Counted from the stretch's first letter, positions 13,001-24,100 are shown. The stretch is 64,000 nucleotides of DNA from Dromaius novaehollandiae (GCF_036370855.1 NC_088102.1:18829001-18893000), one strand, 5' to 3'. Notes: generated by a model not told the origin, from the sequence alone. Numbers and translations: made by a program.

Positions 13001-16000
13001 CTGAACACTTATATTTTAGAGGTACAGCATGCAGATTGGTAGCTGTTCCATACAGCTCATATCATGTATATATCATTAAAGATATGTCCCCAAATATACT
13101 ACTGATCACATAAAAAATAAAATTATACAAATTAAATTATATGAAATATGACATCTTCAAAAGCTAAATGTGTACAAATTAAACTGAATTTCTTTATAGT
13201 AATACTTACTTGGAGTATGCGGGTAGCTTTCTGTTTATAGTCCGTCAGTTCTTGCTTTGCAGATTCTAGGTGGTTTTTAGTTATTTTGACTTGCTGCTGA
13301 AGCTCATCAGCTCGCCTCTTTTCATCTAAATATTTTCTTTCTGCCACAGTAATCCCTTCTGCCAAGTTCTGGCGTTCAGCTTCCATTTTACTTAGACGAG
13401 CTGCAAACTCATTCTATTAGCAATAAAAAATAATACCATGTGTTTAAACATAATTACAACTTTAACCTAGAAAGGAAAAAAATTAAAAGAAACTATACAA
13501 GAAATAACACTTCATGCCTGCCACCTCCATCTTGAAGATACATTAGTGCTTTCTGTGTGGAAAGAAGTCCTGGTAGTTTAAGTACGTGCTAAATAAGATA
13601 AGTAAAAATATGCATTTCTTTCCCTCACAAAAGATGTGTTCCTACTATTTATGTATATATTTAGCAAACAAAACGCAAGCTTTCCCTCAGAAATTTAGAC
13701 TGCCATATTTAAATGCAGTTTAAAAAAAAGATGCCAATAACAATTTTCCAAGATAGAATTATACATAATAAAGGCCAGGCCAAGTGTGGAATGCAAAAAA
13801 GTCTCTAGCAGTATCATGAACTCCCACATTTACCATAACAGTGATCACCCTGCTTAATATTATTAAGATTACATATTAAAATAGTGGTGGGGAGGAGGGT
13901 GAACCACATGTCATGGAAAATTAAACTGATTACTGATCTAGTTTTAATAATTTCAACATTAAAAACAGTTTAAAAAAAAAACAATAAAAATTGTCAGCAT
14001 TACCTCTCAGAAAGGTAATTTTTCAATCACAAAGCTTTCAAAATAATACATAAAAAGTAAAGTAGCTTCACAAGTATATTTAGTGCGGCAGAAGACACAT
14101 CCTACCGAGCCCTTAGTAACCTGAGCAGAAATTGAAGTCAAGGGAAGGAGAGAGCAGTTAGAACCTCATAGATCTCATCTCAAAAGTAGATTATGAAAGT
14201 CTTCCTTAGGCTTTATGTCTAACCTGCATTTGTTTGTAACTTTCTTGCTCTCGCTTCAGCATGGAGTCTGCATCACGCAGCCTCTCTTGGAGGGTTTGAA
14301 GGGCTTGATTTTGCAAACTGCTCCCTTCACTGTGGTCTTGTATTATCCTGAAAGAGTGATACAGACATTAATTGAAAAGGAAGAAACCCAGCGTGCCTTT
14401 TCAGGTAGAAGTATGACTACCTGCTTTTAAGACTAGCTTTGAAAACTTACTCAGCTAATTACTGGATGTGGCTGGCTACAGACAGGATGCCTGGAGTTAG
14501 CGACTCATGAAGTCCCTCCCTGTCCTATATCCTCATATGCAATTGCAGACACATATTCCAATGCTGAGATTAAGTCAAAATAGTCTTTATATTTGTGGAT
14601 AAGTGAATGTATTTTTCAAGACAAACACGTATCCTGAAGCCTTCAGTTTCAGGCCTATTTCACAAACATAAATACTTTATACAAAATGCATTTCAATAAT
14701 CAGGCGACAATTGCCCTTAATTTATACACATTGCCCTATTCCCACTGCCAGCTATGCTGTAATAGGTTCAGAGCAAACTTTAATGCTCATATTTGAAATC
14801 TTCTTACCAAAAAAAAAGTTTATTCATTTATCTTCTTCAAGAGTCTATGCTTTCTACCTTGACATTTCAAGCCTATTTCTATTTGCAATAGGTTATGAAA
14901 TACCGTGATTTTTCACTCTGCAATGCTTCCAAAGCTTCTGTCCGAGTACTTAAAAGTTGATCAGCTTCTTGCAACCGCACTTTTAGCACAGCTAGCTGGG
15001 AATCCTTGGCACCAACAGCTTCTGTGAGATCATCAACTCGAGCTTGAAGTTCTCTAACCATCCTGTCACTCTTTGAATTGTCAACAGTCCACTTCTCAAC
15101 ACTCTCCCGGGATTTGTTTAATTCTACAAAGTAAAAATGTTTCTTAGAAGGTTTTAAAAGTAGACATTACAAGGTGTTATAAGTGATCAGGCGGTATATA
15201 CCTCATTCCATAATGAAAGAAATTAAATACAATCAACTTGAAATAATATTAAAGCTTTACGAGCTACCAAGGAGTAACAAATGCCAGACTCCAGCTGTCA
15301 GAGCATGGCCCATAAACCTTTGCATGCGATCTCAAAACAGACATTTTCATTCTGTGTTACACAGACGACAAATTTTACCTGCCCCACCCCTCTTAAAGAC
15401 CTACTGTTGAATAGCCCCATGTGAGCAAACGTTTGGGAAGCTCTGCATAAAGCATCTAGTGCAAATCAATGTGATAATAAGCTACACCTGAAAAACAGTC
15501 AGTAGAAAAATACATCAGTGCTAAAATAACACCTGAATAATACCTGAGGCTTTTGTTTTTGATCAAACATTATATATTAGCCTTCAATGAAAATTAAAAT
15601 TCTCTGGCTAAAACCACACAGATACATTGGGAAAAAAAAAGCAGTCACTAAGTTGGGGATCTAACAGCAGCAGTTTGCCAAATTTAAATTATCATTTAAA
15701 GGTTTTCATACATTCACATTTTTTACATTTGTCATTTCATTTGGCTTTGAGAAACCTAGTGAAGTCAAACATAGTAATCTAGTATTTTTGCTGTCAGCTT
15801 CCAGGTGTCAGAGATCACAGCCTACAGCTTGGAAAGTAGTCAAGTTTCAAGTATTTCAGGGATTTTACTCATTTAAAAATAACTATTTCGCAGTATCCTT
15901 TAAAAAGCATGAAAAATATTTTAACATCGTTAACCTCTGCTACATTGTTTTATTAAGATCTAAAATTTGGAACAAACTAGACTGCATCATTTTAATCAAT

Positions 16001-19000
16001 AGTTGTGCTATTTTCATCCTTGAACAAGCCTTTCAATCTCTCCCAGCTCATTATTCTAAATATCAAGAATCATTTTACTTGCCAAGTCATATATGTAAAT
16101 TTAACTAGACAGATTTTATTCTAAATATAAAACACTAACACAAAAGTAACATTATTTTCTATTTTACTAGCATTTTAGTAAGACATTAAAGTTTAGTTTC
16201 CGAACTGTAGTACCTTCTTGTGTTTCTTTGGATCTCTGAATTAATGAAGCCATTTCTTGATTTAAAGATTGAACTTCATTCCGCAGCAGCTGATTCTCCA
16301 GGCGAAGATTGGACAGCTCATGAGGTTTGAAAGCATCGTTGGCTGAAAGGCTAGGATTAGTTACTGCACTTGGTGATGAGTCTTTCAAGCCATCTACTTG
16401 TGCGCCCAATCCAGAATCTGAACTGTCTGGAGTTTCTGTACAGAAAGATGCAAGTTAGAACTAATATCTATTCATCAATAGGCTTAATATAAACAGCAAA
16501 TCCATGTCCTGCAGCAGTGGTTAAATGCATTTAACGTTCTAATAAAAAAAGTCAAAATAGCTTATAGTGAAACAGAACATGGAGCTGCTTCTCCCAAAGC
16601 AAAGACTTATACAAAATAGAACATCACACAGTACATCTACATCATGCAGCATCTTTGTTAATCCAGCAAGACAAACATGGAAGTTATAAAATTTCTTATT
16701 ACACTAATGTTAAATTTAGGATTCTAAAATGTTAATATTTTTCATCACTATGCTGCTTGGAGATGTCTTTGGAAGATGAGAGAGTAAAAGAAAACATTAA
16801 ATATAGATAGCAACTAATGCAGTTTTCAGTACAAGTTCATTCTGGTTTTCCATTATGATTTGGATTTCAAGGACAAACTGTATTAAGAAAAATCTGTTCA
16901 GGCGACTATACCTTGTCATTTTGATATCAAACCTGAACATGTAAACTCAGCTACACAGCTGCATGTTTTAATTATGTTAAAAAGCCTTTTAAAGAATCAT
17001 CTCAATCAAAACATCATCTTACTGATAATTCTGCATCAAACTGATTCTCTAGAAAAAATTTTAAAAACACTTTAAGAAATCCAGTGATTTGAAGCAAGAG
17101 GCTACAGCATGATTTTTCCTCTCTCAAATGAAGGAAAAAAAAGAAAAAAGAAAAAAGTACAGATACTCTGTTAAACTATCCAAAGTTGTCTGCCAAGAGA
17201 AACCGTAGTTCTCCAGATTATGGAAAGGAAAATACACAGTCTCTTTTCTACCTTAGAACCTCAGAAAGAACAGGAAGGGAACTACCGGCAGTACTTTGAA
17301 CAACAGTTCCTTGCAGGCCAGGGAAAAAACCCTGCTCTTTCCCAACACACACACAGACACACACACAGCACACTGGATTACTGCTGTCCACTCTAGCAGT
17401 CTTGGTTCCAATGTGCAGACAGCTGGAAATCTGCACCAGCATTAAGATAAAATGACACAGCATGCAATGAGTGAACAAGCAAGTGATCCAGAAGTATTGC
17501 TTCCGAATTCAGTACATCTCAGATAGGTAGCTGTTGAAAATCCACAGGAACAGACTGCAACAATTTCAAAGCAAGAATGCAGTTTGGCTGTCATCATGTT
17601 ATTTACTTTACCTTGTGATTACTAACCCACAAGCTCCACCTTCCTTGTTACCATTGCAACAGTTTACTCAGTGCCCAGGGAGCTTGGACAGGCTATTAAT
17701 TTGGAACAACAATATTTCAACAAAATAGCAGCAGTGGCATCAATATTTGTTCCAAATTTTTTTTTCAATCCCCCATCCTATTAAAATGGTTTTCAGAAGT
17801 GTCATTTCCTTCCTTTTAATTCATTTACAAAATTTCCGAATCAGACAAGTTATCCTCATTTGTCTTCAAAACTCACAAGACTAACAAAGTTCACGAAGCA
17901 AGAAATTAGCCATCTATAGCACATATTAGATTATATCTATGGCAACATACACAGTTAAGCCAAGTGTTTTTGTCGACAGCTAAAAGATCATAAGCTATTT
18001 CAATAACATTATACAGGACATTTAAACGACACAGGTGTATGTTAGAATTTTGAAACTAGTCTGCTCAAACTTTGTTAAATTTGTGTGCTTCCTTATTTAT
18101 CAGCTCCAAAATGCAAACTCTGCTCAAAAATCCTGAAAAGCAAATTCAGTATACCACACTGAACAATACAATTATGCTCCTTAAGCATCAATTATTAAGA
18201 TAGTGTATGCATATAGCCAGGGTTAACATATTTGACTTATTATTAAACATTATTGAAAAGTTACAGGCCCAGCAATACAAAAATATTCACATCTTTACAA
18301 ATAATTCCTTTTTACTTTTAAAACTTTCCATTGTACTTAATACAGTAAATCAAAAACTAGCACTTACAATGCTTTACATGTTCAAAGTACTGAACGAGTA
18401 TTAAAGTTTTCTAACTACAATATTAGTAAACAATATGAACAATTGCTTCCAATTTATAGAAGCAACAGCAAAGTGGTAGAGCAACTCCAAGGATAGAGGA
18501 TAGACTGGAGAGCCAGATACAGAATACACAAGTTCCTGACTTCTCAGCCACATTCTCCTTGGTATAAACTTGAAAATAGCCTCAACTTTTGACCAGTGGT
18601 TCTTGTCTGGCCTGTACGCTATTTCAGGAGTCTGCATTTAGACTGAAGCAGTGAATTACTTTGGGTGAATCTGAGGGCCTCATTTATCCAGCTCTCCCGT
18701 ACCTGTAGCTCTACAACAGCAAATCCACATCCAAGCTCCCACTTTATAGGACAAGTAAGCTTGACAGTTCACCCCTCCCTCATGATGGAATAAAGAAAAA
18801 CTCACATTATCTCACTTGGTGCACAGGGCAAGAGCCAGCACCATCTACCAGTCAGTGCAAGTCACTCACTGTCTTACGCAGAAACAGCGCAGAGCCCCTG
18901 AATGACAGAACAAATGCAGCAGTGCCAGAACCTATGCTTCTAAGTAAGGATGTATGGGTGGTGATATAAGTTTAGGTTACAGTTCACGGAAGGCTAGGTG

Positions 19001-19807
19001 AGCAGTAGTACTGTGAAACAGTAAGAGTACAAAGGATTTAGATATTAAGCCTATTCAGCTTGCAAGATTAGCATAATACCTAAGATTGTTCCACTGATGA
19101 AAAATATTAAACAATCCTGCTGCACTCCACACATTTGACATATTATAGCCATTAAATATTTCATTAAGTTACAGTAAAACCATTACCCTCCCTATCCACA
19201 CTTGGATTTTAAATATCTCTAGATTCAATACTATTTATCTACCATTGCCTTGGCTCCTGACGGAATTATCATCAGTAGTTTTTGCACTCTGTGTACTAGT
19301 AGACACAGAACTAATGCTTGAAGTCCGAGAGTGATTTTGAAGAATAGCTGCCTTGCTCTTCTCTTTTTTAGAGTCTGTCTTTCCACTAGGCTCTTTTTCA
19401 GAGCTGTTGAGAAAATCAAACAGCAACTCATCATCAGGTTCAGACTTTTTTCTTCTCACAAATTGTGCGGAAGGTCTGGGTGTGGAAACACTTTCAATTG
19501 GAGAAGCAGCCTCCAAAGATGTCCTATGTGCTGGTTTAACATTTGCTGTTCCTGCTAGGATTGTAGCCTTTTGATGTTTAATATTATCAGCTGCTGAGGA
19601 GATGTAGGATGCTCTGGATGATGTCTGATATTTCAGTTCTCCAGTATGCTTGTGCAATTCAGAATATTCAGTGGCAGAGTCTAAATTCTTATTATCATAT
19701 ACTGCAGTGTTTGCTGTGTCCTTTTTGCTCAGGGCTGATGCAGCTCCTTGATCAACTCTGTTGAGGAGATCCTCTGCCTTTCCAGCGAGATCAGCAAGCC
19801 AAGACAT
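3953..19807 (-). CDS. GOLGA5: GOLGA5 (golgin subfamily A member 5, golgin-84), complete coding region, 12 coding exons
   Basis: Golgin-84 is a tail-anchored coiled-coil protein of the Golgi membrane that tethers vesicles, helps form the Golgi ribbon and binds Rab1 (family knowledge). I spliced twelve exons, 5' to 3': 19807-19243, 16435-16214, 15123-14904, 14347-14224, 13413-13210, 12003-11833, 11161-11033, 9124-9026, 7659-7434, 6205-6100, 5754-5691, 4033-3953. All borders are GT-AG, phases join without a break, and the total is 2211 nt, or 736 residues (human is about 731). The N terminus MSWLADLAGKAEDLLNRVD is diagnostic, and the RRKKSEPDDELLFDFLNSS block is recognisable around residues 120-140. 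A long heptad-type coiled coil runs from about residue 215 to 640. A C-terminal membrane anchor lies at about 701-724 (IARVFVIIYM then ALLHLWVMIVLLTY), followed by a short lumenal tail. The start ATG has A at -3. Identification is from recognised sequence, not a search. Confidence 0.97.
4116..4139 (+). repeat. A24 homopolymer
   Basis: 24 A residues. On the GOLGA5 sense strand it is a T run about 80 nt before the last coding exon. Confidence 0.95.
5691..5754 (-). CDS. GOLGA5: GOLGA5 exon 12, residues 689-710
   Basis: 64 nt, phase 2 to 0. Acceptor CTTATGTAG|CATTCG, donor TATATG|GTGAGT. It encodes IRLGIFLRRYPIARVFVIIY: the basic cytosolic flank and the first half of the membrane anchor. It is too short for ORF calling and was found by phase and homology. 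Confidence 0.94.
6046..6066 (+). repeat. C8-CA simple repeat
   Basis: A run of C passes into (CA)n just downstream of the GOLGA5 exon 11 donor (inside the intron). Confidence 0.8.
6100..6205 (-). CDS. GOLGA5: GOLGA5 exon 11, residues 654-688
   Basis: 106 nt, phase 1 to 2. Acceptor TCAAATAG|GTGCTCG, donor TTTAG|GTAAGA. It encodes ARMRNVPVLFSDMDTNMAG and VRKAASSIDQF, the conserved juxtamembrane region. Confidence 0.95.
7434..7659 (-). CDS. GOLGA5: GOLGA5 exon 10, residues 579-653
   Basis: 226 nt, phase 0 to 1. The acceptor follows an almost pure T run read on the minus strand (TTTTTTAAG|CTCAC), donor TGAAG|GTAAAT. It encodes the last coiled-coil block (ENRLHQLTETLIQKQTMLES, NSLVYQLERLEQQL) and the linker toward the membrane. 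Confidence 0.95.
8370..8660 (+). repeat. Ancient CR1/L3-type LINE 3' end
   Basis: The stretch cactggactagatggatcac, then agtctgagttagtaagacat and ttatgttcttata, matches the conserved 3' end of CR1/L3-family LINEs as I recall it (tggactagatggaccattgg...ttcttatgttcttat). It is 5'-truncated and diverged, and lies in the GOLGA5 intron between exons 9 and 10. Confidence 0.75.
9026..9124 (-). CDS. GOLGA5: GOLGA5 exon 9, residues 546-578
   Basis: 99 nt, phase 0 to 0. Acceptor ATTTCACAG|GAACTCC, donor AATCAG|GTACTA. It encodes ELHYTEEELYRTKNTLQSRI and EEEIQKLRNQ, strongly conserved with mammalian golgin-84. Confidence 0.94.
11033..11161 (-). CDS. GOLGA5: GOLGA5 exon 8, residues 503-545
   Basis: 129 nt, phase 0 to 0. 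Acceptor CATTTCAG|GATATGG, donor AAACAG|GTAAGG. Coiled coil DMETQQVSEAESTREQLQDL through ELERQKQ. Recovered by splicing continuity and likeness to golgin-84. Confidence 0.94.
11833..12003 (-). CDS. GOLGA5: GOLGA5 exon 7, residues 446-502
   Basis: 171 nt, phase 0 to 0. Acceptor TATTTTAG|TCTAAAG, donor CTGCAG|GTAGGT. It encodes SKEKLINSLKEGSGIEGLD and EEIQKLMGQIQQLRTELQ. Confidence 0.95.
12813..12837. repeat. Perfect inverted repeat, 12-bp arms
   Basis: Arms cagtgttcttgt (12813-12824) and acaagaacactg (12826-12837) are exact reverse complements around a single central base. It lies in the GOLGA5 intron between exons 6 and 7. Confidence 0.95.
13210..13413 (-). CDS. GOLGA5: GOLGA5 exon 6, residues 378-445
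   Basis: 204 nt, phase 0 to 0. Acceptor GCTAATAG|AATGAG, near-consensus donor CAA|GTAAGT. Coiled coil from NEFAARLSKMEAERQNLAE to YKQKATRILQ. Confidence 0.95.
14224..14347 (-). CDS. GOLGA5: GOLGA5 exon 5, residues 336-377
   Basis: 124 nt, phase 2 to 0. Acceptor CTCTTTCAG|GATAATAC, donor ATGCAG|GTTAGA. It encodes QDHSEGSSLQNQALQTLQER up to KREQESYKQMQ. This exon has no stand-alone long ORF and was found by splicing the frame forward. Confidence 0.94.
14904..15123 (-). CDS. GOLGA5: GOLGA5 exon 4, residues 263-336
   Basis: 220 nt, phase 1 to phase 2. Acceptor TTTGTAG|AATTAAAC, donor CACG|GTATTT. Coiled-coil segment containing ELNKSRESVEKW and DDLTEAVGAKDSQLAVLKVR. Confidence 0.95.
16214..16435 (-). 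CDS. GOLGA5: GOLGA5 exon 3, residues 189-262
   Basis: 222 nt, phase 1 to phase 1. Acceptor TCTGTACAG|AAACTCC, donor GAAG|GTACTA. It encodes ETPDSSDSGLGAQVDG and then the highly conserved start of the coiled coil (HELSNLRLENQLLRNEVQSL). Confidence 0.95.
17345..17371 (+). repeat. CA microsatellite
   Basis: cacacacacagacacacaca with a GA interruption, in the GOLGA5 intron after exon 2. It also explains the run of Cys-Val codons in a spurious minus-strand frame. Confidence 0.85.
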
Positions 19808-19859
19808 GGTAGATGTCTGCTGACAAAGTTCTACAGAACTAAAATTCCAGGAACATGTG
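19243..19859 (-). CDS. GOLGA5: GOLGA5 exon 2: end of 5' UTR and residues 1-188
   Basis: Coding part is 19807-19243 (565 nt, ends in phase 1). The exon probably begins at 19859, after an acceptor with a good pyrimidine tract (TGTGTCTTTTGCAG). The donor is ATG|GTAGAT, and an in-frame stop follows three codons into the intron. It encodes the Ser-rich cytoplasmic head of golgin-84, including the basic/acidic RRKKSEPDDELLFDF block. Confidence 0.95.
19839..19856 (-). promoter_or_regulatory. GOLGA5: Short upstream ORF in the GOLGA5 leader
   Basis: If exon 2 starts at 19859, its first ATG (19856-19854) opens a five-codon ORF, MFLEF then TAG, ending 31 nt before the golgin-84 start. Short uORFs of this kind often tune translation. 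That is general knowledge, and any effect here is inference. It depends on the acceptor choice. Confidence 0.55.
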
Positions 19860-20655
19860 CTGCAAAAGACACAGAACAATTATACATCAGTTGCTGTTAA
19901 GCTAAGATGCACCTGCTGCCTGAGGAACTGTTGTGTTAATCTGTTAGTGCTATAACTACATTAATACCTTTGTCCTACTTGCTTTATGCTTCTGTGCATA
20001 AGGAATGGAATTAAACTAAATCAAATCAGTTTCTTAAGAAAACATACAAAAATGACGTTTACCTATCAGGCCATCATATCTGTTCCTGGCATCAGAAGCT
20101 GCAACTGAGAGCCCAACCTGCTAGCCAATCTGCAGTGACCATGAAAAATAAGGCGTGCTGGCACCTGATGAAACCAAACCCAAATGGAAGAGGAAAAGTA
20201 GACAGATGCTTATTACGGGAACAGATCACAAAGGAAAGATGATTGTCCTGCAGGTTCCTAATCTGGGACAGCCAGAGGGACTCCTCCCCACCACAAACTC
20301 CCGCAGCCTGCAGTCTCGCTGGCAGCAGCGGCCCTGCTGTGACACCGGCACGGGGGAAAGGCACACACCTTCCACGGCACCAGACGCCTGCCGGGCCACG
20401 CAGGCGACACCCCGGCTCCCAGGAGGGGCCCCTTCACCCCGGGGCACAGCAGCCTGATGAAGGGGCCGGTCTTGGGCGAAGACGCCCAAGGGGTCGTTGG
20501 GGGGAAGGCCGGGATGGTCAAGGCGGCCGCTCCCCCCAGGCCCGGTCCGGTCCGGCTCCCTGTCCACCCCGCCCCGCCGGCCCAACCCGGCTCCCCGCAC
20601 CCCCGGGCCTCCCCTCGGCCAGGCGCCCCGCCTCAGCAGGCCTCGGGAGCCTCAC

Positions 20656-20790
20656 CTCCTCCCCGCGCGGGGAGCTGGGGGAGCCACGGGGCCGCTCACA
20701 CGGAGGCGGGGGCCGGCGGCGGCGATCACGGCGAAGCCGCAGGCCCGGCGCAGCGGCGCAGGGACGCCCCCACTTCCGGCAGACGTGGCC
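20656..20790 (-). other. GOLGA5: Probable GOLGA5 non-coding exon 1
   Basis: On the minus strand a good donor GAGGAG|GTGAGG ends an exon at 20656, just downstream of paired ETS sites. The likely transcription start lies at about 20750-20800. This exon would splice to the acceptor before 19859. Mammalian GOLGA5 likewise has a non-coding first exon. The upper boundary is a guess. Confidence 0.5.
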
Positions 20791-20799
20791 ACCTTCCGG
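20772..20799 (-). promoter_or_regulatory. Pair of ETS/GABP-type sites
   Basis: The minus strand reads CCGGAAGG (20799-20792) and CCGGAAGT (20779-20772), spaced exactly 20 bp, about two helical turns. Such doublets are typical GABP targets in CpG-island promoters (family knowledge). Binding is inferred. Confidence 0.6.
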
Positions 20800-20840
20800 G
20801 CCGGCGCGCGCAAGCGCGCAGGGGGCGCCCGGGTGATAGC

Positions 20841-20930
20841 GCGAGGCTGCGCGAGGCTGCGCGAGGCTGCGCGAGGCTGCGCGAGGCTGCGCGAGGCTGC
20901 GCGAGGCTGCGCGAGGCTGCGCGAGGCTGC
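20841..20930. repeat. Perfect 10-bp tandem repeat, nine copies
   Basis: The unit gcgaggctgc is repeated nine times without a mismatch, then breaks off at gcgacgcgac. Each unit contributes two CpGs (one across the junction). The unit has no stop in any frame, so it keeps spurious reading frames open. It sits just upstream of the inferred GOLGA5 transcription start. Confidence 0.98.
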
Positions 20931-21111
20931 GCGACGCGACGCAGCGCCCCCCCCTCCCGCCGGGTACGGGCGAGGCGGGGTGAGGCCACGCCCCGTCCCG
21001 CCGGAGGGGGAGGGGAAGGACGCGGCCGCGCCCCCGCCTGGAAGCCCCGCCCTGAGGCGGGCCCGCGGGGGTGGGGGCGGGCCGAGCAGTGGCCACAGCC
21101 TCGCGCGCCTT

Positions 21112-21146
21112 GCTCCGCCCCCGGCTCCGCCCCCGGCTCCGCCCCC
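21112..21146 (+). repeat. Triple 12-bp GC-box repeat
   Basis: Two full copies of gctccgcccccg and a third copy missing its last base. Each holds a CCGCCCC Sp1/KLF-type GC box, in phase every 12 bp, inside the CpG island. Confidence 0.9.
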
Positions 21147-24100
21147 TGCCCGCCGCTGCCGTTGCGGGGGGTGGGGGGGCGGGCGCCGCGCGAGCGCCGT
21201 CCCTGAGGGCGGGCGGGGCGCTGCCCTGTGCTCCTGCCTGCCGCGGGCAGGAGGCGCTGCAGCCTTCCGGAAAGGGCCTCACCTGTGTCGAACCGGCTGC
21301 AGCGTTACCTTGGCTGTCCCGGCCCGTTTTAGGGATGACGGTCTACACGAGGCGGGTGGCGGGGACACGTCCCCTGCTCCCCAGCCCTCGCGGCAGCGTC
21401 GCCTTGCCCCAGGCCGGGAAGGGCGGGCCGGCGCCCGTCGTGGGTGCCCTTAGGGTGCTCCGGGAGACCGGGCCACGCAGCCCTGCTCCTTTTCTCTCCT
21501 CCCAGCGTCAGGATGCCAAACTGTTACACGGGCTTGTGGGGAAGAACACCTCCGCCTCGATATTGCCGCTGAATCGTAGGAATTTGGACCAGAAGGGGCT
21601 TTTGTGCTCAGTTGTGGGGAAGTGAAGCAGGGGAGCTGGAGGATTTCCTCCTGAGCTGTGAGAAGTGAGGGAACACGGGACCGGTAGGACATAAACCTGG
21701 CATAACAAATACAAATGACTAAAGGTGTCCATTTAACCTTCCATGAGGAAACAAACTGGATACCCAGAACTATTACCAGAAGCTTTGATGCCCAGCTTCA
21801 CCTTTATCCTGTTGTAACGATACTCCCCATACATTCACGTCCCGTACGATACCACTAATGCCTCCTTGTTCCTGCTGAAAATACTTGAAAGATGCTGTAC
21901 AAGCAAAGGCAGCTCTCTTATTTGGGGAACAGGTGAACATCTTAGGTTGTCTGAACCTTTTTTTAAAGATACATTTCACATAGGGTAGCACAACTAGTCT
22001 TAGAGGAGACGTTGGTCTAGGTTAGCACAAGGGCTTCCCACGTCGCTAGGGATTCACTTATAAGAGAATATCCCGGGGCACCCATCGGTGGGTAAAGAAA
22101 TAATCTAAGCTCTAAATCCCTGAGTTTTTCAGTCTTCAGTTTCCCCTCCATCAAAACTCTCAGGATTTTCGGGGGCTCTTTCCTGATGACCAATTCAAGC
22201 AGCCCATTTCCTTTTTCAAAATGCCATAACTCGGGAGACTTGCATGGAAAGGTCCCACTAGAGCCTATTGCAGGATGTTCTTAAAGCCCTTTTTCTCCAC
22301 ATCTTTTATTCACAGTGAATAGCCACAGTCTCTAGCTCTACCCCAAGAAGGGGCCGTACATTTTGGAGCCACTTCGAGAGTTTCTTTTGCTGCAAGGACT
22401 CTAACCATTTCAATCAGCATATTGTTTCCAGCAGTAAACATTATGAGATACTTATAGCTGCATTTCTCATGCGTAAGGAGATAATTTTTGAAATCAGGGT
22501 AATTTCCTAACGCATTTTCTATCAGAGCCTGTGCAGAAACAGGTTGCACAGCAGAATTCTGCAATTCTCATTGTCTCTTTCTTAAAGAAGACTTGTAGAT
22601 TAGGGCTGGTCAGAGAAATCACTTTAAAATGCTCTGTAAAAGAAAACAATTCTGAAAAAACTCATTTTCTTTGGAGCATAGGGGAAAAAATTTATTTAAA
22701 AATGGAGGAAAGCTTCATTTTTGTTAATAGTTTCTGATCAAAAAATAAATTTTATTTCAAACTTTTAAAACTCCAAAGTTTAAAAAATTGAAATTAAATA
22801 TTACATCTGACTAGAATCTTCAATATTCTGTTTCACAGTACCCTTAATAGTGATAGTCCCCATTCAGGGATTAAGCTTTTTTTTTTTTCATGAGATGGAA
22901 AAAAACATTCATCAGCCAGCTAGCTGTGTGTCAGAGTTTATAATCCTTCTCTCTGTCCTCTCCTCTAAGACAAAAAAGGCATTTGTGTATTCAAACCAAG
23001 AGACTTCAATATTCTTTTCAGATAGACTTGCTCTATTTGGCAAGTTTCACCTCAGCCAAAAGAAGAAAAGACGACTTCAAAAATGACTCATGTTAAATGA
23101 AAATTGCTAACATCCTATGTGGAATGAAATACTGTTCCAACAGTGTATGATACTTATGAACACTTAATATCACCATTTACGTAAAAGAAACATTCAGGAG
23201 GAAGGACGCATGATGACTTTTCTGACAGACAAACAGGAGACTTACTGTGGCTTTGTGTATATGGGGCTCAAGCAAACAGCAAGTGTCATAACTGCTAGCT
23301 GACTTAGAACAGCTTTTATAGTCAGGTAGGAAGGAAAGAACCCTTCCCATGTTATGTTGTTTCATCTGTCCGTAAGTTATTGTGTTCATTAGCTGGAAGG
23401 GGAAGTGGAGCCTCAGGCATCTATTTTGGATATTTAGCACACATGTTCTGGTGGTTAACTAAGAACAAAACCAAAACTTTTTGTGGAAGACTTTTCAGAA
23501 CTTCAGTACTCTGAAGGCCCATTAAGGCAAAGACTGGAGAAGATTGTCTCAGGAATAGGGCTGATATCACATGCAGAAGAATAAGAATGGATCTTCTATC
23601 ACAGTTACTCCAGTCCTAAAAACAAACATATAATCTAGCAAATTCCCTAGAAAAAATCAACACTTTCTTTTTACTTTTAACAAGTAAGTCTACTCTAATC
23701 AGAGATAGTTTTTACAGTAATTGTCTTTCACTGTTTCAAGTCCAGACCTTTTGACTGAGTCACATTTATATGTGAGAGCTCAAGACCCCTTTCACATCCT
23801 TGTCCACATACGTTTTACTCATTAGACTCTCCTGGATGGAGCACTTGACTGCAAACACTTGGCTAGCATTGTGTAGAGGGACTCCTGCACCCTGGATGTC
23901 CCCATACTTCCAAACAAGCATCCAGAGGCCAGTGTGACTGCAACAACTTCTCTTCCCTTTCATCGTCTGTGACCCAGTGTCCCAAACCTGCAGATCCTGA
24001 ATCCTGTCAGGCTTTACGGCTGTTACATCTCTTTTGTAAAGGCTTATTCTTAGTAAAGATAGCTGTTAAAATGGACAAAATACTAGGTCGGCAGGGGGAG

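Larger units (their letters stand above)
20270..21500. promoter_or_regulatory. GOLGA5: CpG island promoter of GOLGA5
   Basis: An abrupt switch from AT-rich DNA to very GC-rich, CpG-dense DNA, 0.5-1.7 kb upstream of the GOLGA5 start codon. It carries two ETS-type sites, GC boxes, a 10-bp minisatellite and no convincing TATA box. This is typical of a broad housekeeping promoter. It may also fire divergently toward the plus strand, which I cannot show. Confidence 0.85.

Noticed and set aside
19808-19879. Longer N terminus for golgin-84 from an in-frame upstream ATG
   Set aside because: That ATG lies upstream of the likely exon 2 acceptor. The conserved protein starts at MSWLADLAGK.
20457-21453. 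Long plus- and minus-strand open frames (up to 318 codons) in the first CpG island
   Set aside because: Stop codons are rare in very GC-rich DNA. Frames overlap on both strands, are Pro/Arg/Ala-rich, run through the 10-bp repeat and resemble no protein.
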